DNA from: Firmicutes bacterium UBA4874
GTDB lineage: Bacteria; Bacillota; Clostridia; Caldicoprobacterales; DTU083
Length of the DNA: 10,567 nucleotides
Direction: 5' to 3'
Assembly (NCBI GenBank): GCA_002399435.1
Contig: DHDO01000079.1
Location: 18,586-29,152 of the forward strand
The translations under genes were made by a program, and so were the position numbers. Below are positions 6,135 through 10,567 of this stretch, one piece after another (the stretch's first letter is position 1; each line of letters begins with the position of its first letter). Below the pieces are notes generated by a model. It searched no databases. It was given only the letters and a program-made list of their open reading frames with translations, and had not been told where the DNA came from.

Positions 6135-6599
6135 TTACTTTGCTCTTGTTAGTTTGACAACAGAAAATATTATCGAACCAAACATTAAAACTAAAAAAAT
6201 GGGAAGAAACCAAATGGGTAATGATTTGGCAAGTGCAGAGTTTATATCCAAGATCACAAAAACACCCACCACTAACAGCTTCGTAGTACCGATTATATTT
6301 TTGAGTATTGGATATATTCGCGCTTTGTTTTCTTCTGTAACAGTAACACCCGTGTTCCAAACCTGTGGAAAATGTTCCAAAACCGTTATTCCTATGTACA
6401 TTATCCATCCGATTATAGGAAGAAACAATAATTCTCCCTTATTTCCCCATCTGTCAACCTCTCCCATAGCATTATAATGACCGGGTATTTTATCAGGAAT
6501 ATCGCTCCAATTAATTAATAAATATACCACTAGTCCAGATAACAGTAATAGGCAAATCAGATTTATTGTAACATCATATTTACTTCTCTTTATTGGCAT
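6135..6599 (-). CDS. DUF1648-domain membrane protein
   Basis: A 154-residue integral membrane protein with about four hydrophobic segments (12-29, 57-75, 104-118, 128-148). The DUF1648 signature IPDKIPGHYNAMGEVDRWGN (34-53) follows the first helix, with PIIGWIMYIGITVLEHFPQV next. Related proteins include SdpI-like immunity proteins and uncharacterised membrane proteins; which role applies here is unknown. The start is ATG 6597-6599 with GGAGG 7 nt upstream. The longer frame upstream overlaps the PIN gene and is a shadow. The start overlaps the 3' end of the truncated PIN gene by 20 bp, so expression probably depends on that gene's promoter. A deletion seems to have brought the two together. 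Confidence 0.82.
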   Translation of the reverse strand: MPIKRSKYDVTINLICLLLLSGLVVYLLINWSDIPDKIPGHYNAMGEVDRWGNKGELLFLPIIGWIMYIGITVLEHFPQVWNTGVTVTEENKARIYPILKNIIGTTKLLVVGVFVILDINSALAKSLPIWFLPIFLVLMFGSIIFSVVKLTRAK

Positions 6600-6951
6600 A
6601 AATTTTCCTCCATAACGATGTGCCCCTGTCACCCGTGATAAAAACATCCACATCCTCCGTGATTGCCGAGTACAGGACGGGATAGTCCTTTTCATCGCGG
6701 ATTTCAAAAAGTCCCGGCTTCGGCTGCTTGGGCGTATAAACGAGCTCATAGGGAAGCCGGCTCAACAACAGGTCTACCGCTTCCTCTTTGCCCTTGAATT
6801 TCCGGTGCGTCACGTTCATCAGTTCATCAACGACATAGGACGAGAGGACAAGCTGATGTTCAGCCGTGATTTTATCCATCAGTGCGTTCATCCTCTCGCC
6901 GGGAAACAACAGGGCGGACAAGAGAACATTGGTGTCAATCATGATGCGCAT
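6580..6951 (-). pseudogene. PIN-domain toxin/nuclease, C-terminally truncated
   Basis: A 123-residue VapC-like PIN protein of the putative toxin-antitoxin type that pairs with an AbrB antitoxin. MRIMIDTNVLLSALLFP gives D6, SSYVVDEL gives E43, RDEKDYPVLYSA gives D86/D89, and VFITGD gives D108. PIN domains use such acidic residues to bind Mg2+ and cut RNA. Relatives continue after ITGD with K-D-F and about 25 more residues (PEILTPAEF-like). Here the frame turns into RGTSLWRKIYANKEK and stops at the start of the DUF1648 gene, which indicates a deletion that removed the C-terminus. The start is ATG 6949-6951 with GGGAGG 6 nt upstream. Most acidic residues remain, so residual activity cannot be excluded. 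Confidence 0.78.
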
Positions 6952-6993
6952 GATTTTCCTCCCATGTTTCACGGCGCACATCCTTCACCAGAT

Positions 6994-7209
6994 TTACATA
7001 TCCTGTTCCGTTTTCAGGCCCAGCCGTTCCGCTTCTCCCGCAAAGGCGTCCTGCGCGTTTTTAAGGGAGATCATGGCGGCGTTCTCCATGATGATGCGCC
7101 CGTTTTCCTCAAGGAAAATTACCTTGTCGCCATCCTTTACACCCAGCCTTTTGCGTATTTCAGCGGGAATCGTGATTTGCCCACGCTTCGTGATTTTCGC
7201 CAGTTCCAT
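6994..7209 (-). CDS. AbrB/SpoVT-type antitoxin, frameshifted near its end
   Basis: A 71-residue protein with a full swapped-hairpin AbrB domain: MELAKITKRGQITIPAEIRKRLGVKDGDKVIFLEENGRIIMENAAM (1-46). Such proteins bind operator DNA as dimers and neutralise a partner toxin with the C-terminus. Here the frame ends early at EQDM. One nucleotide added near 6998 would give EQDDVNLVKDVRRETWEE to a stop at 6935-6937, overlapping the PIN start by 17 nt as expected for the pair. The DNA-binding half is intact but most of the toxin-binding tail is lost. The ATG has AAAGGAG 7 nt upstream. It is probably autoregulated: a TCAAT/ATTGA dyad lies between the promoter and the ribosome site. Confidence 0.85.
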   Translation of the reverse strand: MELAKITKRGQITIPAEIRKRLGVKDGDKVIFLEENGRIIMENAAMISLKNAQDAFAGEAERLGLKTEQDM

Positions 7210-7259
7210 AAGGACGCTCCTTTCTGTATTGCATTGGAATCAATGTATCTATTGAATTT

Positions 7260-7288
7260 ATTATATGCTGTTCCACTTAAAAATACAA
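7260..7288 (-). promoter_or_regulatory. Promoter of the AbrB-PIN pair
   Basis: On the minus strand, -10 TATAAT (7260-7265) is preceded by a 17-bp spacer and a weak -35 TTGTAT (7283-7288). Downstream, the dyad TCAAT-N6-ATTGA (7240-7255) and further ATTG half-sites could bind the AbrB antitoxin. Confidence 0.6.
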
Positions 7289-7314
7289 CCACTTCGGGCC
7301 AACTTGGCCCGAAG
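7281..7314. repeat. Hairpin repeat B, right copy
   Basis: CTTCGGGCC-AACTT-GGCCCGAAG (7292-7314) is a perfect 9-bp stem with a 5-nt loop. It shares the exact 17-mer CACTTCGGGCCAACTTG with 4662-4678. It overlaps the -35 region of the AbrB-PIN promoter. Confidence 0.8.
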
Positions 7315-7372
7315 AACTCGAAGTCCTATAAGGACAACCGCCCTCACGTATGGGATTAGAATAAAGGCTTCA

Positions 7373-7415
7373 AATTGTAAATCCCTATTGACAGAGTGGG
7401 ATATTTTACTATATA
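7373..7415 (+). repeat. Dispersed repeat A, right copy
   Basis: The second copy of the sequence at 4334-4375, in the same orientation. It contains the complete promoter described at 7388-7417. Confidence 0.8.
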
Positions 7416-7417
7416 CT
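7388..7417 (+). promoter_or_regulatory. Strong sigma-A promoter
   Basis: A perfect -35 TTGACA (7388-7393), an 18-bp spacer and -10 TATACT (7412-7417). It points at the 13-codon ORF and the tandem terminators. Further along lies the CD3324-like gene. Confidence 0.8.
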
Positions 7418-7471
7418 CTTATCAGAGGTTGAGACGAAAAGAAAATTCAGCAGAAAGGAGTGCAGGATAAA

Positions 7472-7513
7472 ATGATCAACTCAAAAAATAGGCTGGAGGG
7501 CCCGTGCTTCTGA
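7472..7513 (+). CDS. Short 13-codon ORF (leader peptide or gene stub)
   Basis: ATG 7472 follows AAAGGAG (7454-7460) by 11 nt and encodes MINSKNRLEGPCF before TGA. The strong promoter is 55 nt upstream and two terminators lie downstream, so it could be a leader peptide of an attenuator or the 5' stub of a deleted gene. No run of one amino acid that would suggest classic attenuation is present. I do not recognise the peptide. Between 7514 and 7610 I see only a small CTGAA/TTCAG hairpin and no gene. Confidence 0.35.
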   Translation: MINSKNRLEGPCF

Positions 7514-7607
7514 ACTGAATATTGGACTTCAGGGTCGGTTTTTGATGCCTTTGAAGTCGTATCTTTGCAACCATCATCAATTGATCACGGATAATGTCTT
7601 TGTCTGC

Positions 7608-7638
7608 ACAAACACGAATGGTTGAAGTCGTGTTTTTT
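7608..7638 (+). terminator. Intrinsic terminator (first of a tandem)
   Basis: AAACACGA and TCGTGTTT form an 8-bp stem with a 10-nt loop (ATGGTTGAAG), followed by a run of seven or more T. It would end the transcript from the 7388 promoter at about 215 nt. Confidence 0.75.
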
Positions 7639-7646
7639 TATTCTCC

Positions 7647-7674
7647 GCCCCGTGGATGGTTCCGCGGGGTTTTT
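7647..7674 (+). terminator. Intrinsic terminator (second of a tandem)
   Basis: CCCCGTGG-ATGGTT-CCGCGGGG is an 8-bp stem with one wobble pair, followed directly by TTTTTT. It lies about 15 nt after the first terminator and about 55 nt before the translation signals of the CD3324-like gene. Confidence 0.8.
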
Positions 7675-7729
7675 TGCACCCTTTTTTAAGGGATTTTGAA
7701 TAACAGGAAAAAGAAAGGAGGGGACCCGG

Positions 7730-7828
7730 ATGGCACAAACTTCATTTGATTCTTCGAATACAGTGTCCTATTTCAAGGAGGGAATGATCATTGGGTTACA
7801 AAAATGGGAGGGATGTCCTTCCCCGTGA
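7730..7828 (+). CDS. Small overlapping ORF before the CD3324-like gene
   Basis: ATG 7730-7732 has an excellent ribosome site (AAAGGAGGGG, 6-nt spacing) and encodes 32 residues, MAQTSFDSSNTVSYFKEGMI and so on, ending in TGA. It overlaps the first 38 nt of the CD3324-like gene in another frame. The downstream gene's own ribosome site (AAGGAGG, 7775-7781) lies inside this ORF, so translation of the two may be coupled. No family resemblance is seen. It could be an upstream regulatory ORF or a chance frame. Confidence 0.4.
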   Translation: MAQTSFDSSNTVSYFKEGMIIGLQKWEGCPSP

Positions 7829-8072
7829 ATTGCTCCGGGAACTGCAAAAGTATATACAGGGTGAATTGGTCTATGTGCCAAAGGAAGGCAATGCCCGGGC
7901 CGGGTGGGGAGAAAACAACGGCACCCGGTCAGAATTGGAAAAAAGAAACCATGAAATATACCACCGGTATACCAACGGAGCAAAAATTGAGGAATTGGTC
8001 GGCCGATATCATTTGTCACAAGACAGTATCCGTAAAATCATCGTCAAGACGTCCCGTGAACAGACATATTGA
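7791..8072 (+). CDS. CD3324-like family protein with C-terminal helix-turn-helix
   Basis: A 93-residue protein with the pattern of a small clostridial family (CD3324-like): MGYKNGRDVLPRELLRELQK, then YIQGELVYVPKEGN, WGENNGTRSELEKRNHEIYHRY, and a homeodomain-like HTH at about 62-86 (NGAKIEELVGRYHLSQDSIRKII). Such proteins are presumed small DNA-binding regulators; the function is not established. The start is TTG 7791-7793, with AAGGAGG 9 nt upstream, and the family's usual N-terminus (MGYKN) fits it. A 32-residue ORF with a stronger ribosome site overlaps the start. A weak hairpin AGGAGT/ACTCTT (8074-8096) followed by TTTTT may end transcription. Confidence 0.8.
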   Translation: MGYKNGRDVLPRELLRELQKYIQGELVYVPKEGNARAGWGENNGTRSELEKRNHEIYHRYTNGAKIEELVGRYHLSQDSIRKIIVKTSREQTY

Positions 8073-8144
8073 GAGGAGTGTAATTGGGCTACTCTTTTTC
8101 AGGGGAAGTGGACGCTTTCAATGGCGGGCAGATCGGGGAAAAGG

Positions 8145-8591
8145 TCAGCCCTTCATCAGCTCATGATACTGGTCCAGCAGGGCCGCCATAGCCTCGTTGG
8201 AACCGCCGTGATCCGGATGGACAATCATTGCCAGTTCCCGGAAGCGTTTCTTCACATCCTCCCGGGTCGCTTCGGCGGGCAGGTCAAAATCAAATAATCC
8301 CTGAATATCCAACCCGGCGGGAAGGAGCAGCCCCTTTTCCCTGTATCCCCTTGTATACACCGTACGGAGGTAGTCCGCGAACGCTCTTTTCCGTGCTTCC
8401 CCGTTCATGACCAAAAGAATTTCGAACGGATATCTGGGCCGGATTCCCTTTCGGCCGGAGAAAAAGCTGTCCCACAGAAGGGGCTGCTGCCGTGATCCCG
8501 CAGCCTGAGCATCCGCACTGCCATACCGTACTATCCGCTCGATCTTTTTCAACTGCCTGAGCTTCCGCTTCAGCTCCCTTTCCTCCATCAT
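8145..8591 (-). CDS. Small J-domain (DnaJ-like) protein
   Basis: A 148-residue protein whose last 50 residues form a J-domain: LPAEATREDVKKRFRELAMIVHPDHGGSNEAMAALLDQYHEL, with the HPD motif at 125-127 that stimulates the Hsp70 (DnaK) ATPase. The N-terminal 100 residues begin with a charged, probably helical stretch (MMEERELKRKLRQLKKIERIV) and hold FEILLVMNGEARKRAFADYLRTVYTRGY. I do not recognise this part; it may select the client. There is no G/F region or zinc finger, so it is not a classical DnaJ. The start is one of two adjacent ATGs (8591 or 8588) inside degenerate 22-bp repeats rich in GGAGG, so the exact ribosome site is unclear. A strong terminator separates it from the exporter upstream. 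Confidence 0.8.
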   Translation of the reverse strand: MMEERELKRKLRQLKKIERIVRYGSADAQAAGSRQQPLLWDSFFSGRKGIRPRYPFEILLVMNGEARKRAFADYLRTVYTRGYREKGLLLPAGLDIQGLFDFDLPAEATREDVKKRFRELAMIVHPDHGGSNEAMAALLDQYHELMKG

Positions 8592-8596
8592 TCCCC

Positions 8597-8662
8597 CATC
8601 ATTCCTCCATCATCCATCCATCATTCCTCCATCATCCATCCATCGTTCCTCCATCATCCATC
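8597..8662. repeat. 22-bp tandem repeat upstream of the J-domain gene
   Basis: Three copies of a 22-bp unit (8597-8618, 8619-8640, 8641-8662; one base differs in the last) plus a degenerate copy running to about 8579 over the start codons. On the coding strand each perfect unit holds GGAGGAATGATG, that is, a ribosome-site-like sequence followed closely by ATG. The 22-bp period puts successive ATGs in different frames. Stops such as 8610-8612 keep them from extending the protein. Confidence 0.88.
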
Positions 8663-8669
8663 CCACTAT

Positions 8670-8723
8670 AAAAAAGATGCGGAAGATCCGTGTCCCAGGT
8701 CCGGGACGGTCTTCCGCATTTTT
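8670..8723. terminator. Bidirectional intrinsic terminator after the ABC exporter
   Basis: ATGCGGAAGA (8677-8686) and TCTTCCGCAT (8710-8719) pair over 10 bp, with inner GTCCC/GGGAC pairing. A-runs on the left and T-runs on the right give U-tracts in both directions. It sits 4-5 bp beyond the exporter stop codon. Confidence 0.9.
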
Positions 8724-8727
8724 ATCA

Positions 8728-10554
8728 TCATTCGTTTATAATACGGGCTTCTTCTTCCTCCATAAACTGATTGGTATACAGCCGATAGTAATAACCTTTT
8801 TGGGCAAGCAGCTGCCGATGATTCCCTTCTTCCGTCACCTTCCCGTCTACAATTACCAGAATACGGTCAGCAGTACGGATGGTGGACAGCCTGTGGGCAA
8901 TGATGAAGCTGGTCCTGCCTTCCAGCACATTCTGGATCGCTTTCTGAATAATCTGTTCCGTCTCCGTATCAATGGAAGAGGTCGCTTCATCCAGCACAAA
9001 CAGCCTGGGATTGGCTACAACGGCCCGGGCAAAGGATATCAGCTGCTTCTGGCCGGTGGACAGCCGGTTCCCCCCTTCCCCGACTTCCGTTTCATAGCCG
9101 TTTTCCAGTTTGCTGATAAATCCGTCCGCGTTGACCAGCCGGGCCGCCTCCCGGACTTCTTCATCCGTCGCCTCCAGTCTTCCGTAACGGATATTTTCCT
9201 TCACGGTTCCACTGAACAAATGCGGCGACTGCAGAACATAGCCCAGGTTGGACTGCAGCCAGAGCTGCGACCGTTCCCGGTAATCCACCCCGTCTATCAG
9301 GATTTGACCCTTCGTGGGCTCGTAAAACCGACAGATCAGGTTTACAATGGTGCTTTTCCCCGAGCCAGTCTCTCCTACCAGCGCAATGGTCTCCCCTGCC
9401 TTTACCTGCAGGTTGAAATCTTCCAGTACGGTTTCGCCTCCCTGATAGGAAAAGCTGACATTCCGAAACGTCACATCCCCTTTGATGGGCTCCCAGTTCT
9501 CCCGAATCGGATGAAACGCATCCCCGTAGGTTTGCAGCACATCCGGACGGTCTTCGATTTCCAGCGGGGTATTGATCATGGACAGCACCCGCTCCGCTGA
9601 TGCCTGGGCGGACTGGAGCTCGGCAAAAATACGGGCGATATTGCCGATGGGCTCAAAAAATTGGATGGTGTACGTAATAAAACTTGCAAGAGTTCCAAAG
9701 CTGATGGCAGAAGTCATCACCATTCCGCCGCCGATCCAAAGCGCCAGGGCTGTTCCGATTCCACCCAGCGCCGACACAATGGGATAAAAGACAGAGGAAA
9801 AAATCGCGACCCGGATGGAAGCGCTCCGCATTTCCCCGGTCAGGCTTTCAAATTCTTCCAGATTGCGTTCTTCCCGGACCAGGGTCTTGGTCGTCCTGGC
9901 ACCCAGGATTCCTTCGTTGAACGCTCCGGTGATCCGGGAGTTTACCTTTCGGACCTGCCGGTATCCCTTCAGGATTCTCTTCTGAAAATAGGCGCTGGCC
10001 AGCGCCAGAAACGGGACGACGGTCATTACAATCAACGCCAGTTTCCAGTTCAGCGCCAGCAGGACCACGACGATTCCCACCATCATGGTCACGCCCCAGG
10101 TCATATCCACAAGGCTCCAGGATATGGTTTCCCCCAGACGTTGGGAGTCCGATGTCATCCTGGCCATAATCCAGCCCACCGGAGTCTTGTCATAATAGGA
10201 AAAGGACAATTCCTGCAATCTTTCAAAACCGCTTTTGCGGATATCATAAACCAGACCGTTTTCCACTTTTCCCGCCGTGCGGATCAATATCCAGGTATCG
10301 CATGCCTGGAAGACGACCAAAAGGCCGTAGAGGACTGCATATCCTCCTATGCCTTCCAGCTTTCCCGGCGTAATAAAATGATCAATGGCATACCGGGTCA
10401 TCAGCGGAAATACGACATCAATTCCACCGGTCAGGATCATGATAAAGGCGATGGCGATCAGATGTTTTCGATAAGGTTTTGCATAACGCAGGAGCTGTCT
10501 CCACAGCCCCAGGTCAAGTCTTTTGGTGTATTCCTGCTCTTCCGGATAACTCAT
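8728..10554 (-). CDS. ABC exporter half-transporter (fused permease and ATPase)
   Basis: A 608-residue type IV ABC exporter subunit of the MdlB/LmrA/BmrA-like group, moving an unknown substrate (drug, lipid or peptide) out across the membrane. The N-terminal domain (about 25-325) has six predicted membrane helices and ends in the usual AELQSAQASAERV linker. The ATPase has Walker A GETGSGKST (394-402), Q-loop Q442, signature LSTGQ (498-502, a T for the usual G), Walker B LFVLDEATSSID (518-529) with catalytic E523, D-loop and H-loop H554. All catalytic residues are present, so this is the active-site-competent partner if it works as a heterodimer. The ATG has GAAGG 8 nt upstream. A partner exporter gene may lie just outside the window. 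The long plus-strand frame opposite it is a shadow. Confidence 0.95.
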   Translation of the reverse strand: MSYPEEQEYTKRLDLGLWRQLLRYAKPYRKHLIAIAFIMILTGGIDVVFPLMTRYAIDHFITPGKLEGIGGYAVLYGLLVVFQACDTWILIRTAGKVENGLVYDIRKSGFERLQELSFSYYDKTPVGWIMARMTSDSQRLGETISWSLVDMTWGVTMMVGIVVVLLALNWKLALIVMTVVPFLALASAYFQKRILKGYRQVRKVNSRITGAFNEGILGARTTKTLVREERNLEEFESLTGEMRSASIRVAIFSSVFYPIVSALGGIGTALALWIGGGMVMTSAISFGTLASFITYTIQFFEPIGNIARIFAELQSAQASAERVLSMINTPLEIEDRPDVLQTYGDAFHPIRENWEPIKGDVTFRNVSFSYQGGETVLEDFNLQVKAGETIALVGETGSGKSTIVNLICRFYEPTKGQILIDGVDYRERSQLWLQSNLGYVLQSPHLFSGTVKENIRYGRLEATDEEVREAARLVNADGFISKLENGYETEVGEGGNRLSTGQKQLISFARAVVANPRLFVLDEATSSIDTETEQIIQKAIQNVLEGRTSFIIAHRLSTIRTADRILVIVDGKVTEEGNHRQLLAQKGYYYRLYTNQFMEEEEARIINE

Positions 10555-10567
10555 AAATTGAACCTTC

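Noticed and set aside
7647..7674. T-box-like TGGTTCCGCG sequence
   Set aside because: It differs from the T-box core TGGNACCGCG and lies in the 3' arm of a terminator stem rather than before it; no specifier stem or aminoacyl-tRNA gene is nearby.
8677..9600. Long plus-strand frame of 307 residues
   Set aside because: Antisense shadow of the ABC exporter; it begins inside the exporter's terminator.

Overview
The window looks like chromosome of a Gram-positive, clostridial-type Firmicute. Genes carry strong GGAGG-type ribosome binding sites, and TTG starts are common. The gene families (PadR with a DUF2812 partner, a CD3324-like protein, a MobA/MobL remnant, LplA/LplC-like sugar transport) also fit Clostridia. 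No rRNA, tRNA, CRISPR array or intact transposase was seen.

Left part (1-2700): a 13-bp tandem repeat and a 69-bp tandem repeat lie beside a minus-strand catabolic locus. Reading along the minus strand, there is a decayed sugar ABC transporter (a MalG-type permease piece fused to the C-terminal part of a solute-binding protein). Then come an intact xylose-isomerase-like TIM-barrel protein and a histidine phosphatase with a TTG start, 12 nt apart. The permease is frameshifted and the binding-protein part has an in-frame TAG, so the enzymes have outlived their transporter.

Middle part (2700-7700): an AT-richer accessory patchwork of small or damaged genes. It holds an XRE regulator with a large dyad at its start, an AAA-type ATPase broken by TGA and truncated, a MobA/MobL relaxase fragment, and a partial copy of the XRE gene. 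It continues with a PadR/DUF2812 operon, a DUF1648 membrane protein, and an AbrB-PIN toxin-antitoxin pair in which both partners are damaged. Two short sequences occur near both ends of 4334-7415 in the same orientation, so this 3-kb stretch may be the relic of one inserted or recombined element. A good sigma-A promoter at 7388-7417 drives only a 13-codon ORF and then two tandem terminators.

Right part (7700-10567): a CD3324-like HTH protein (plus strand), a J-domain protein whose start region is a 22-bp tandem repeat (minus strand), a strong two-way terminator, and a full ABC exporter half-transporter (minus strand) that begins just inside the window edge.

I do not see a convincing new multi-gene system. 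The observations most worth checking are the promoter/short ORF/double terminator unit, the repeated flanks of the 3-kb accessory block, the PadR gene whose expected start codon reads ATC, and the repeats built over a gene end (69 bp) and a gene start (22 bp).
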